Source of the DNA: Annona cherimola
Taxonomy: Eukaryota > Streptophyta > Magnoliopsida > Magnoliales > Annonaceae
NCBI GenBank assembly: GCA_030490835.1
Contig: CM059971.1
Span: 40,472,012-40,536,011 of the forward strand
Reading direction: 5' to 3'
Length of the DNA stretch: 64,000 nt
A model generated the notes under the pieces. It did no database searches and was not told the origin of the DNA. It saw nothing but the letters and a program-made list of their open reading frames with translations. This document shows positions 49,257 to 62,200 of the stretch, piece after piece. The stretch's first letter is position 1; each line of letters starts with the position of its first letter. Both the position numbers and the translations under genes were made by a program.

Positions 49257-51157
49257 TTTTCAAAAGATACCATATGCGGATTAAAAGAGGTTTATATGAA
49301 AAATATTTATGGACATGAGAATGTCCACATAGATAAAAGATTTCTATGCAAATGCATTGCTTTTAAATAACCCCGAGTTGGGTTATACATAAATTTAAAT
49401 AAATGATGTTTTGGGACAAGTAAATGTCCTCATGAGCAAAAGGTTATAAGAAAAATGTTTTAGGATATATAATTGTTCTCATGCCATATGAAAAATATTT
49501 TTGGACATAGACATGTCCTCATGATAGATGAAAACTATTTTGGGACAAACAATTATCCCCATGAAAAGATGCATAGACATCACCTTTGAAAATCCTCGAA
49601 ATGGGGACATGCACAAAGTTTTATGAGTGTATTATAAAGTAGATTTCTATAAAAGGTTTCTTCCTATTGGTAGTTGATCACTTGATAAGTGTCTCCTACC
49701 TAATGGGCAAGGGATGCATTTAAATGAAAAAAATGATGCTTGCGTACTGAGTTTATCACTCACGTTTTGTTTCCCCAACCTTAGACAGGTTTAAGGCTCG
49801 AGGGAAGGAGCAAAGCTAAAAGGTATTGGTATGTTTGAAGAATGAAGGGAGAAATGTATTGCTTATAATGAAATGATATTGCTTATGTATGATGTAAATA
49901 GATAAGTGATTATGTATAAAATTCTACGTGAATTTTTATTTATGAATATATATGTTGCCTATAATATGAAAGTAAAGATACTTGTATGATAAATTTTATG
50001 ATGATATGGATGAGTCCACTATGAATGATGACAAGTATGAGCTTATATGATGAAAGAAAAGAAAAAAAAATTTGGACAAGATCAAATTAAGAACCCACCG
50101 CGTGTTCAGGGCAACAATCCTGATCACATTTACCAATCGAAAATAGATCTTGAGGTAAGGTTGTGACGCTCGGGTCGGGGGCACCACACACAAACTAGGG
50201 TCTGTGGAGTTTTATAAAAAGCATGCTAGCATATGAATATGGAGAAAGGAATGTGCACATGAGTTATGTACTAGGTCTACTGTAAAGGATATGCAGACCC
50301 GACGCGGTTGCAAGATGGGCCCCCTCTACATAGGCCAAGTCGCTTCAAAATGGCGAAATGCCGGGGCGCTCTCCCTGACATGGGAGAAGAACACGGATAA
50401 CTGCCTGACTCGTGAGTTATCAAATGAAATGATTTCTCTCATAAGGAGGAAAGGGTGATCACTTGGTAAGTGTCACCTATCAGACGAACAGAAACGTATT
50501 GCATGATGCATATGCTTGTTTTAAAAAGGTTTTATGGAAAAGGTTTTAAGGACATGAGAATGTCCTTGGAAAAAGGAAGTTTATGAAAAACGTTTTTATG
50601 TTCATGGAAAAGACGTTTAAATGTTAAGTTTGCAAGCATATATTTTATGAAAGGTCTTATGAAAAGGTTTCCACTGGTTGATAGTAGATCACTTGATAAG
50701 TGTCTACTATTGAATGAGAGAAATGCATTTAAATGGAAAAACGCTTGCTTACTGAGTTTTGACTCACGTTTTGCTTTTCAAACCATAGACGGGTACAACA
50801 CAGACCAAGAAGGAAAGCAAAAAGAAGGTATGAAGAAAATTTTATGATATGATGATTTGTATATGGTATGAATGAACATATGGTAAGGAGTTTTCAAATT
50901 ATGTATGTATGAAATGATCAGGTTAAAATAACCTGTATTGTACAAAAATAAGTATGAATGTTATCAATGATAATTGAGATTTGATGATAAGTATATGTCT
51001 TTATGTGATGAAAGAAAAGAAAAAGAAAGGAAAAAAATTGGACGAGATCGAATTAAGTACCCGCCGCGTGATCAGGGCAACAATCCTGATTCACACTTAC
51101 CAATCAACAAGATCTTGGAGTAAGGACAAATGTGACGCCTCGGTTCAGGGCGCCACA

Positions 51158-51173
51158 GAAGTATACCAATTTC
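51158..51173. other. 16-bp spacer between inverted B LTRs
   Basis: gaagtataccaatttc. On the minus strand it begins gaaattggtat, the start of the B internal region with part of the primer-binding site, so B8 was once a 5' LTR. The other five bases (gaagt) also follow B6. Confidence 0.7.
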
Positions 51174-54100
51174 TATGGTGCCCCAAACCGAGGCGTCCAC
51201 ATAGTCCTTATTCCAAGATCTTGTCGATTGGTAAATGTGATTCAGGATTGTTGCCCGGATCACACGGTGGGTTCTTAATTGGATCTCGTCCAAAAAAAAA
51301 TTTTCTTTTCTTTCATCACATAAACATATACTCATCATTATTCATAATGGACTCATCCATATCATCATAAATCATCAACTTCTCATATTATTCATAACTT
51401 CATAATTTCATACAACCTATGTCCTTTTTCATTATATCCCATTAGGGCATACATTCATATTTCAATATACAAAGGATTACATACCTTTGTAACTATGCTT
51501 CTTTCATTCATTCATAATATCACTTATAGGCAAATCAACCTGATCTTTTTCATCACTTGGCTTTCCTTGCACCTGTCTGAGGTTGGGAAAATAAAACATG
51601 TGTCAAAACTCAATACGCAAGTATTTTTCCTTCGTTTAAATGCATTTCTCTCCATTTGATAGAAGACACTTACCAATTGATCAACTACCAACGGAATAGA
51701 AACCTTTTCATAAACCATTTTTGGAAACCTTTGAAAACCATTCATGTAAACCATTCGTAAATGCATTTCTCTCCATTCGATAGGAGACACTTAGCAAGTG
51801 GTCAACTATCAATGGAATAGAAATCTTTTCATAAAAATCATTTCATAAACATTGGATATGCAAATGCTTCCTTTCTACTCCTGACATAAACCTATCTCAC
51901 AGAGCATAGTCCAATACGCCGGCTGTCTCCGACTTGGCCTCATCAAGGGGAACCTCTCTTCCTCTTGACGCCTACATGGTTCCTACATGCATGACTTTTG
52001 ATTTCCTCGGCATTATATACCTCTTACACCAGGTGACTTATCATTCTCATGTAGAGAATTATTTGCACCATCCCTTAAAAACATCATTTCAAATCCATGC
52101 TTTCCTTTTCAATCTATGTATGAAATGCAATGCATTCATTCACACATAACATTCCTTTGCCTCCACCTCTGGGGAGGACGCCGTCGGCACACAGCCCATA
52201 TGACTCGGCAATAGTGAAGGGGGACCCTCTGATCCGCTTTCTACCTCCACCAAAGCCTCTTCATTATACGTTATACATGTGCACATGTCCATGAACATCA
52301 CTTGATATCAATATGCCGGCATGACTTTTCATAAAAACTCATAAAGATTCATCATTTCAAAATATTATAGGAATGACCACCTTAAAACATATTTCATAAA
52401 TACTTGAGAATAAAACATATTTTCAAAAGGGTTGCTTGCTTACAATGAAGTAATAAAATCAGATTTTCAAAGTTGTGCTTGCTTACCTCCTCAGTCCATG
52501 TCCTCCACCTTTTCCTTTCCTTTTCCTATACAAGGAAAAATGATATTTTATCTATATCATTTCATGTCCTAGTTTATTTCCCATGCATGATTTATAATCA
52601 TCCATTACCTCATTTCTATAGTGGTTAATCCTATAAATATACTTGGTCATTACCTCCTTAGATGGATTTTTATCCATAAATCCTTTAAAAATTTCATCCA
52701 TATATCCTCATAAATATATAAAAATAAATCTCAATTTTTTCCCAAAATACGTTGTTCACTGTTCATAATAACTGTTCATGTCACTGTAGCAGATTACTGT
52801 AGCAATTCACTGTTCACGTTTACTGTTCACCCGATGTTATTGTTCACAGCAACGTGAGTTACTGTTCATGGGTTCCAAAAATAAAAAATACCATGACATA
52901 GCTTATGCTTACTATATCATGGAAAATTTTATACATTTTGAATTTATCATTATTTACTTGGCTAAATAAATCATTTTCTCCATATACTAAAAATCAACAT
53001 AAATTCACTTAAGCATAATCCTTAATTTCAAAAATCACGAAATTAATATATCATCATTCCAACATCATATTTATCATATTCATATATCCAAAATCATCAT
53101 TTATCAAATTTGGAGCATTATTTTCACATATCAATCTTCCCGAATGCTCCATCTTTGTTCCAAATTTTCGATATTTCGACATAATTTCAATTAAGTATTA
53201 TAACTTTACTTATTTTCTCATGATTAGGAATTATCTAAGCATGTTTTTACCCTACTTAATACTCAAAAGAAATTTGAAAAGAAATCACTTACCCGACGTG
53301 GAGATATCCCTCTTTTTCTCACGCTTTCTCTCTCTAACTTTCTTCTCTTCTTTCTCCTCAAGGCTAAAATGTGGTGAAGGTGAAAAGTGCTCAAATGGAT
53401 CTGGGATGAAGTGCCTTGGACGTTCACCCCTGCCCCCTATTTATACTTTTTGATTTTTCATCAAATTATAATTTACCCCCCCTTGCTTAAGGTATTAAAT
53501 TATAAAATGTATTTTTTTTATAATTTTAAAAGGTGCATTGGGCCAAGAGCAGACACCCTATTCCTGCTCCAGCCCACCCTATACATCCCTATTTTTTATT
53601 TATTTTTTGATTTTTAAAATTATTTAATTTAAGCTAAATAAATCCTAACCGTTGATTTTGGATGATGATGATCATGGACCATTGATTTGGTCAAATATTC
53701 CCAACCACCCCCCTGCAATTTCTGCTGTTCATTTATTATTTATTATTTTTTATTTTTTTAATTATTTAATTTAATAAAAAGTCAAAAGTAGCATTAATGG
53801 AAAATTAAGCTACTTTTTTATCTCCTTTTGACGTTTCATCTTTACCCTTGATTTGTGATTTTTGGATCAATCTTGGACCACTCATCATGTTCATCATCAT
53901 ATTTTGGTCATCCATAAAAAATTTTATCTTAATTCGACGTTCGGATTGCAAGATATGAATTTTTCTTCATTTTCTTCACGAAAATCCAAAAAAATCCGAA
54001 AATTATTATTTTAATCCAAAAAGCACTTTTGTCCTCTAGTTGAAAGCTTCCTTTTTCATCTTTTATGATTAAGTTAATCCAAAGTGATTAACTTAACATA

Positions 54101-54364
54101 TTCCTTAATCCCACATTTACTATTCACGTGCACTATTTATCTGAATTTCATAATTAATTATTTTAACCTCTATTCCCACTTATTTTCATACTCATGAATA
54201 TATATTTTATTAATATATTACCTAGGGTTTACAACCCTAGGATTTTATACACGTGTCTAAGATCGGGGTTTCATATTTTCATACTCATAAATGTATATTT
54301 CCCTAATATATTACCTAGGATTTACAACCCTAGAGTTTTATACACGTGTCTAAGATCGGGGTTT
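51174..54364 (-). repeat. B8: reversed B LTR
   Basis: TATGGTGCCCCAAACCG (mutated terminus) to 'gatcggggtttca' near 54273: a complete or nearly complete reversed B LTR of about 3.1 kb. The minus-strand TATA box is near 53438-53446 and the ACTGTTCA array at 52750-52870. Positions 54274-54364 repeat the last 90 bp of the LTR start. The second copy ends at the D1 insertion inside 'ggttt'. Confidence 0.82.
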
Positions 54365-54571
54365 TGTTGGTCCCGAGTTGATGGTAATTACCCAAGAGGG
54401 GAGGGGTGAATTGGGTATTTAAAAAATCTAAACTTCAATTAGAGACTTTACCCCGGTTTCGTTTAATCCCCTTTAATAAGACAAATGGAGAGCAATAAGA
54501 TAATGAAAGCGGAAATAAAAAGCAATAGATAAGATTTATAGTGGTTCGGGCAACCTTCTCTACTCCACTCT
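54365..54571 (-). mobile_element. D1: SIRE-type copia LTR stub
   Basis: TGTTGGTCCCGAGTT and 207 bp of the D LTR end in reverse orientation, matching 57348-57560 and 60342-60545. It is cut at 54571 by insertion of F2. The remainder would be to the right of F2, outside the window. Confidence 0.85.
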
Positions 54572-57347
54572 TGTGGTGCCCCCGACTCGAGCGTCACAAC
54601 CTTACCTCAAGATCTATTTTTGATTGGTAAATGCGATCAGGATTGTTGCCCTGAACACGCGGTGGGTTCTTAATTTGATCTCGTCCAAAATTTTTTTTTC
54701 ATTACTTTCATCATATAAGCATATACTCGTCATCATACATAGTGGACTCATCCATATTATCATAAAATTTGTCATACTTCTATATTGTAGGCAGCATATA
54801 TATTCATAAATAAAAATTCACGTGGAATTTTATACACAATCACTTATCTATTTACATCATATATAATCAATCCCAGTTCATTATAAGCAATACATTCATC
54901 CATCCATTCTTCAAACATACCGATACCTTTTAGCTTTGCTCCTTCTCTCGAGCCTTAAACCTGTCTAAGGTTGGGAAAACAAAACGTGAGTGATAAACTC
55001 AATAAGCAAGCATCATTTTTTTTCATTTAAATGCATCCCTTGCCTATTTGGTAGGAGATACTTATCAAGTGATCAACTACCAATAGGAAGAAACCTTTTA
55101 TAGAAATCTTCTTCATAAAACAATCATAAAACTTTGTGTGTGTCCCCATTTCGAGGATTTTCAAAAGTGATGTCTATGCATCTGAATCATTTTTCATGGG
55201 AACAATTGTTTGTCCCAAAATATTTTTCATCTATCATGAAGACATGTCTATGTCCAAAAATATTTTTCATATGGCATGAGGACAATTATATATCCTAAAA
55301 TATGTTTCTTATAACCTTTTGCTCATGAGGACATTTACTTGTCCCAAAACATCATTTATTTAAATTTCTGTATAACCCAACTCGGGGTTATTCAAAAGTA
55401 ATGCATGTGCATGGAAATCTTTTATCTATGCAGACATTCTCATGTCCAAAAATATTTTTCCATATAAACCTCTTTTAACCCGCATATAAGATATCAAACT
55501 CTTTTTAAACCAATATGGCGGACATATTCATGTCTTAAAATATTTTTTGGTATCTTTTGAAAACTAAACATAAATCCATTTGAAACCAACACGAATCCAT
55601 TTAAAACCAAACAGCGTCGGTGCCCATTTTGGGACTTTTAAAACATAGAGAACATATGTATGTTCCAAAAACATATGGATTTGTGTCTCTGACCCTCAGG
55701 TTGGTGACACTTAACAAGTGATCATCCTCCCCTAGGAAAGAAACCATTCATGTGACTACACCGCTAGCTAGGCGGTTATCCATGATCCTGCTCCCATTTC
55801 AGGGAGGGCACCGCCGGCCTCTAGCCTTCCCCTAAGCAACTCAGCTATAGGTAGAGGTGAGCTCCGGTTCTTGACCATTTTGGTCCGTAACCGCCTCAAC
55901 CATGAGCCTAGTACATCGTTTTGTGCACACTCGTATGCTAGTAATGATTTTCACAAAACTTAGCCCAGTCATTTGACTGTGCTCTTTTTCAAGCCTCAGC
56001 TTGATATATATATAAAGCCAACTTAGTCCGCAGACTATGCCCTTCTCGAATTAAGAACTAGGCATGGTTGTTTTGAAAAGAAAATAAAATATTTTAAACC
56101 ACTCAGTCCGCAGACTATACCCTTCTCAAATTGATAACTGGGTGTGGTTATTTTGAAAATAAAATATTTTTTGTAAATTATTTTCAAATCCTGATGTTAG
56201 GATGACCACCCTTAAAGAGTTTAGAAATATTTTAATAAATCCATTTTACCAAACATTTGAAATATTTGAGAAGACAATATTTTGCAAAACTTTAATGATT
56301 TGCTAAACAACTTTTGAAATTCTCATTTTAAGATGCATTTCATAATTATTTACACATAAAATCCACCAAGTCATTTTGTAGGACTGGCCATCCTTAAATC
56401 TTTTTGGAATATCAGACATCTTCAAAGTGTTACAACTCTAAGAGTTGAAAAGCACCTTGATAGATTATTTCAAAACACCTACATAAATCTCAAAACATGT
56501 ATATAAATTCAATTTATAACATTTAATGAAAACCATTTCAAAACATCTATTTATTTCTAGAAACCATTTTGTAAAGAATTACATTTTTCAATAAAACTCC
56601 TTATAAACCACACTTGTATGAACTTGCTTATATTAAAACCATCATAAAACCCACATCGTATTTTCAAGATCTGAGCTTGCTTACTCTATAAGCAATTCTC
56701 CATATCATTCATATAAACATGATCAAGTAATTTTAATACTTGAATATAAACATTATGCTTGAAAATTCACTTACTTATCTTGTAAGCAACTATGAAATTA
56801 ACTTATTAAAGCAAGTTCATAAATTTCATAAAATTCCTTTGAAACAATATTTTGGAAAGCTCGCTTGCTTACTTGTAAGCAAATTCTTTAAAATCATTGA
56901 TATAAAGCATTTCCAATCTTGGTAACACTTGTGATAAAGTAATTATTTTAAGAAGTATTTCTTGTTTCCCATGAAACAATCCTTAAAGCATTTTATTTAA
57001 GCTATCATTTTCAAAACATAGGAGGAAAACAATATTTTGGAAAGTTCGCTTGCTTACCTTGATCACGTGAGCTTCCCGGGTCAATCCTTTCTTTGCCTTT
57101 GCCTATACATGTAGAATAATATAACATTCATGTAAATTTCATTTGCTTGCATTCACTTAGTTTTTCAACCCATTTTCATAAATATTCATAACCCGCTTGA
57201 ATTCCAAGTCGGGTATACGTACATAACATACTTATGTATCAACCAGTCATTTCATCACATGTTCAATTCCCATATTTAGGGTAAAATTTATACATGTTAT
57301 AACACATTCATGAATCATTCATTAGTCATCATATAAAGTGATAAACT
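54572..57347 (-). mobile_element. F2: reversed family F LTR, partial
   Basis: Starts TGTGGTGCCCCCGACTCG within D1 (preceded by actct, the expected target duplication) and follows F1 in reverse to about 47408 of F1. It is cut at 57347 by the copia element D2; the remaining half is outside the window. No coding sequence. Confidence 0.85.
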
Positions 57348-57975
57348 TGTTGGTCCCGAGTTAATGGCAAAACCCAAGAGGGGAGGGGTGAATTGGGTAT
57401 TTAAAAATTTATAACTTAAACAGAAACTTAACCCCTGATTAATCCAGTCCCCTTAATGAAGAATCGTAATGGAAAGCAATATAATGTAAGGAGCAGATAA
57501 ATAAATCAAACACTCAGGATTTTTATAGTGGTTCGGGCAACCTCCCTACTCCACTCTTCCAAGCTCACACTCCTTGTGACTTGGGTTCCACTATTGTATT
57601 CTCAATACAATTAGAGCCACTGCTCTCTTCTAGATTCCAGCTCTAGGTGGCATCAACAAAACACAGCACAAGTAGGTGATGAGTCACACTCCAATCACAC
57701 ACTACTTTGCTTATACTTGATCTTAGTTCCTCAAACTAAATCAAGTTTAACACATACGACAGAAAGAATAGGAAAACTACACTTTACAGATGTGTAGTAG
57801 CAATTAGGCGCATAGAAGAACTTGAAGAGTTGGCTTTGAAGATTCTGAAATGAAGCTCTTGCAGTTTGAGATGGAGTTCTTCTTCTTTGAGTGGCTTGAT
57901 CTCTTTTGAGCTCTTGAATATAGTAGTTAAGCACACTTAATGATTCTCAGCTACTTCCCTCGTCCATCTTGAATG

Positions 57976-57986
57976 CTATTTATAAT
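57976..57986 (-). promoter_or_regulatory. TATA box of D2 LTR
   Basis: Minus strand attataaatag. D3 has ctataaaagg at the equivalent place (61057-61068). Confidence 0.6.
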
Positions 57987-58065
57987 TTTGGAGGGAATCC
58001 GAACGTTAGAGGGTAGGTGGCGCGCATTTAATGCGCCAACGTTCAAATAAATTCCGACCGTTGTG

Positions 58066-58815
58066 ACCCAAGTCGCATGTGGAGTCGACTTGGCCTGCGA
58101 CTTGGTTTCCAAGTCGCACCTGGAGTCGACCTCGTGTGCGACTCCAGTTCTTCAGAGTTCCAAGTCCGAGTCTGGGTCAACATGGCCTTCAGTCTTCAAC
58201 TCAAGTCGATCCTGGAGTCGACTTGGGTTGCGACTTGGCTTGGTCCTTTGCAAAAATACCTTGATCCTCTTGAACTGTCTTGAATTGGTCTTCATGACTT
58301 GGGTATTGCTTTATTTGGAATAAGCTTGATACTTAGCTTTGGACTTGATAGACTTGATTTGATCTTTGAATATGCATCTTAGCTTTTGATCTTCAAGAAA
58401 CTTTAGTTGCTTTTTGAGAATGAACTTTGCATCCTATTTGGATTTGATAAATTCCAAATGAATTCTTGAAATAAGCTTGAAACTTCAATCTTCAAGTCTG
58501 AACTCCTCAAGTCGTAGTTGGAGTCGACCTCGTCTGCGACTTCACCCAAGTCGCACCTGGAGTCGACTTCGCCTGCGACTTCGTCATGTTCGTTTCCACT
58601 TTTCAGCTCTGGATACCTGAAGTCGATGCTGGAGTCGACTTCGTCTGCGACTTGGTTTGCTAAGTCGCACCTGGAGTCGACTTGGCCTGCGACTTCATTT
58701 GCTTGTTTTCTATTTTCAATGCTATCCACCTTTTGCCATTTGAAGTCGCTTGTGAAGTCGACTTAGGTATCGACTTCACCCCAAGTCGAAGTCCAAGTCG
58801 ACTTGGTAATCGACT
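58066..58815. repeat. GTCGAC palindrome array in D2 U3
   Basis: About nine GTCGAC sites in two clusters (58066-58245, 58507-58815). Typical unit: aagtcgcacctggagtcgac followed by ttcgcctgcgactt. The outer arms AAGTCGCA/TGCGACTT are inverted around the central palindrome. Similar arrays: D0 (1-250), D3 (61146-61892) and the pol-env spacer (62880-63012). Confidence 0.8.
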
Positions 58816-58945
58816 TGACTTCTTTGTTTTACTTAAACACTTGGCAAACTCATTAGTACCCTTTATATACTCAAATTAGTCTTTGTTTAATCATCAAAAC
58901 TTATGCTTTGGTCAATTTGTTTTGTTTGGAACATTGTTTCCAACA

Positions 58946-58960
58946 ATCTCCCCCTTTTTG
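58946..58960 (-). other. D2 polypurine tract
   Basis: Minus strand caaaaagggggagat, directly before the LTR start TGTTGGAAACA. Positions 58961-59282, between it and the envelope-like stop, are AT-rich non-coding 3' region with nothing recognisable. Confidence 0.8.
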
Positions 58961-59282
58961 ATGATTGACAAAACTACATTTGAGTTGATACCTTTCAAAA
59001 CATTAATCATGTTCATATATAATTTTTGAAAAACAAAGCATTGTCCTTGGTACTTTCAAACATATGGTTCAGAGCTTTTCAAACCATTATCATAAAAAAT
59101 ATATTCAGCATTACTTTCATATCATTCATCATTCAAGCATATTAATCATTGCAAGCATAACGCAACTTTCATATATGTATCAAGTTTCAAAATACAATGT
59201 AAAACAAAAATGAAACCTATACAAATTACCCAACCCAAAAAAGAAAACGCTCAAACCTATCTTTTCTCCCCCTTTTTGTCAA

Positions 59283-62200
59283 TCACTCAAAAAGTGTGTC
59301 AATTACCAAAGACTTGGTAAATTGAAATTGGGAAATGGGATAGATAGATTGAGGTGGTTTGATGGGACGGACATGGGCGGATGAGTAGTAGGATGAAACG
59401 GGTGCAGGAGAAGGCTCGCGATGAACTGATCCCGATTCGAAGGGATCAAGTTCAGGCATGGGTCGTTTCTTGTGATGACCGGAGGCAAGATGATATCGGA
59501 TGGTACGCAATTCCCGATCGATTCGATCTTGTCGGGAATGCATATTATTGATTGCCGCCAACACTTCGGTCACAAGACTCGTCAGCCGGTCTTCTTGGTG
59601 ACCCATTTCTTCACGGACGGCAATGATTTCATCTCTCAAATCTTTTAGAGTGACCTCCTCAGATGAGGTTGGAGGCACCCGTTCTCGTGCAGCGGACCCT
59701 TGTGGAGAGTAGGATCCGTGCGATATGGGAGATGCTGGCTCCTCTTGAGCAGGTGGTGCTGCGGGAGGTTGCTCCCCCTCAGCTTGTGCATTGTCTTCTT
59801 GCTCTTCTTCGGAAGCTTCATGCCTTAGTTCCAGCAGATTGATCTTCATCCTTTGGATTAGTGCTTTATTTATGGCATTTGTGGATTTGAGCACTTCGAA
59901 AGGCTCGCCTTCAATATCCACTTTGAAGAATTCAAGAATCTTTGTGATCCATGTGCCATAGGGAAGGACTCCTCGTGGGTTATCCTTTCTAGAAGCCAAG
60001 GCTTCAAGAAATAATTTGGGTATGCTCACTTTGACCCTGTTGGCCACTTTCCATAGTATCCCTGCTTCTTGTGGGTTTAATTGATTTCTTCCACCGCCCT
60101 TTGGGTAGATGCAGTGGGCAATGAGAAGTCTGAGCACTCGTAGCCTGGGTGACAGATCCATGTACCGAAGGAATTTGATTCCCGGATGGTACTTGTTGCT
60201 CCGGGTGAGCTGATTATACATTTGATCCAAAGTGAGGTCATCTGGAATAGGCTCATCCTCATACGGGACTCCAAGTATGTGTCCTAAATGACTCATTATG
60301 TCAGTCGGACCTGAAATTATCCCGATTCCAATATCTATTTCTGTTGGTCCCGAGTTAGTGGCAAAACCCAAGAGGGGAGGGGTGAATTGGGTTCTTTAAA
60401 AAATCTTTGGTAAATAAAGATTAACCCCTTGAGTAATTAATCCCCTTTTGAAAAGAGCTAGAGAGCAATAAAGATAAAGCAGTAAAAAGAAATATAACAC
60501 AAGATTTATAGTGGTTCGGGCAAACCTTCCCTACTCCACTCTTCCAAGCTCACACTCTGTTGTGACTTGGGTTCCACTATGTATTCCACGAATACACTTA
60601 GAGTCACCGCTCTCTTCTAGATTCCATCTCCAGGGGGCATATACAACTAGAGCCACTTGCTCTCTTCTAGATTCTAGCTCTAAGGGGCATAAACAACTCA
60701 CATGCAAAAGTAGGTGATGAGTCTCACTCCAATCACACCCTACTTTGCATATACTTGATCTTAGCTACCCAAGCTAAATCAAGATTTATACAACAAGACA
60801 ATGAAATAAATGAAACTACACTTTACAGATTTGTGTAGGCAGATTTAGCTCGAGGAAGAAGTTGTAGAAGCAGCTTTGGATGAATATTGTTGAAGGCGCT
60901 AGCAACTTGAAGCTTTCTTCTTCCTTAGAATTTATACGGACCACTCAACAATGGAGAAAAGCAAATAGGAAACCTTTCTTGCACTTCTTTTCTCTCTTTG
61001 AACTTTAACGTAGTGTCTTGTGTTCTCTTGTTGTGTTTTCACGTTCATTTGAGGGTCCTTTTATAGAGGGAAGAAAATATGAACGTTGTGGAGGTGGTTG
61101 GTGCGCAATAAATGAACTCCAACGTTCGAAAATTTGAACGTTATACCCAAGTCGAAGGTGGAGTCGACTTGGGATGCGACTTGGCTACCCAAGTCGCATC
61201 TGGAGTCGACTTCGTCTGCGACTCCAGTTCTTCGGATTCCCAAGTCTTAGGCTTGGTCGACTTGACTTCAGACTTCGACCCAAGTCGATCCTGAAGTCGA
61301 CTTGGCCTGCGACTTGGCTCGGGTTTTGCTGAACCTGCTTTGATCTTCAAGTTGTGTTCTTCTATCTTGGATTGGCTTGATTCTTACTTAGATGATTCAT
61401 GCATATTTGACTTATGTAGTCTTGATAGACATTGTTTGAATCATTCTTGTATCTTTGTCTTTGAGCTTGATAGACTTGATTTGATGTAGAACATGATTCT
61501 TGACTTTGAATTTGACTCATTTGTTTTTCATCTTGATTCCTTGGACTTGAGTGATAAATCCTCTTGAATAGCTTAAAAACTGCATCTTTGAAGTTTGAAC
61601 TTCTCAAGTCGTGGATGGAGTCGACCTGGCCTGCGACTTCACCCAAGTCGCACCTGGAGTCGACTTCGTTTGCGACTTCGTTATGTTCGTTTCCACTTTT
61701 CAACTCTGGATACTCCAAGTCGATGCTGGAGTCGACTTCGTCTGCGACTTGACTTCTCAAGTCGCAAGTGGAGTCGACTTGACCTGCGACTTCACCTGTT
61801 GCCTTTTGGGATTCATTCTCAAGTCGATATTTGAGTCGACTTTGGGATCGACTTCACCCAAGTCGAAGTCCAAGTCGACTTGGAGATCGACTTGACCTCT
61901 TTGCTTTCCTTAAACATTTAGCAAACACATTAGTACCTTTTATATATTCAAAATTAGTTCTTGTTAATCATCAAAACTCAAGATTTGGTCAATTTTTATT
62001 GTTTTAAACATTGTTTTCAACAATTTCTACTCCTTTGACGAAGGTTCCATAGTATTCCTCATCCCATAGATAATAAAACATTCGAGTAAGATCTGGATAG
62101 ACCCTTTCGTCCTCCTTTAGCAAATTTGTCCATCCTTGAAAATCCAATAGATCTTCTATGTCGGATCCATATTCTTTCAAGAAATTAAAATCTATAATCT

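Larger units (their letters stand above)
44620..50188 (+). mobile_element. Solo LTR of family F (copy F1), 5569 bp
   Basis: TATGAAACCCCAACC...GTCGGGGGCACCACA. The start has TA in place of the usual TG. Flanks are caaag (44615-44619) and cacaa (50189-50193). The undisturbed B6 site reads cacag, so each copy differs by one base. The last 500 bp resemble the B LTR end ('ccgcgtgttcagggcaacaa', 'tgatcacttgataagtgtc'), so F is a relative of B. Local tandem repeats occur at 48617-48790 and 49171-49256. No coding sequence was recognised in 5.6 kb. Confidence 0.85.
42047..51157 (+). repeat. B7: complete B LTR interrupted by solo F
   Basis: TGTGAAACCCAGAC... to ...CAGGGCGCCACA, about 3.54 kb once F1 and its duplication are removed. 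TATA box at 42886-42893. Left flank is ggaat and right flank gaagt, so no convincing target duplication. The segment 50194-51157 continues the LTR after F1 and forms one arm of an inverted pair with B8. Confidence 0.85.
57348..58945 (-). repeat. D2 3' LTR
   Basis: 1598 bp, TGTTGGTCCCGAGTT (plus) to TTTCCAACA. On the minus strand U3 runs from 58945 to about 57987 and contains two clusters of GTCGAC palindromes. TATA is near 57976-57986. R/U5 contains the conserved 'caagctcacactccttgtg' block. Confidence 0.9.

Noticed and set aside
42047..51157. B7 as a solo LTR with a target duplication
   Set aside because: Flanks ggaat and gaagt do not match convincingly, and the right flank includes remains of another element's primer-binding site, so it was left as a rearranged LTR.
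58403..58729. Minus-strand open frame of 108 codons with repeated EVDSRCDLG-type phrases (also 61362-61760)
   Set aside because: It is the translation of the GTCGAC palindrome array in LTR U3; it has no family match and lies upstream of the LTR TATA box.
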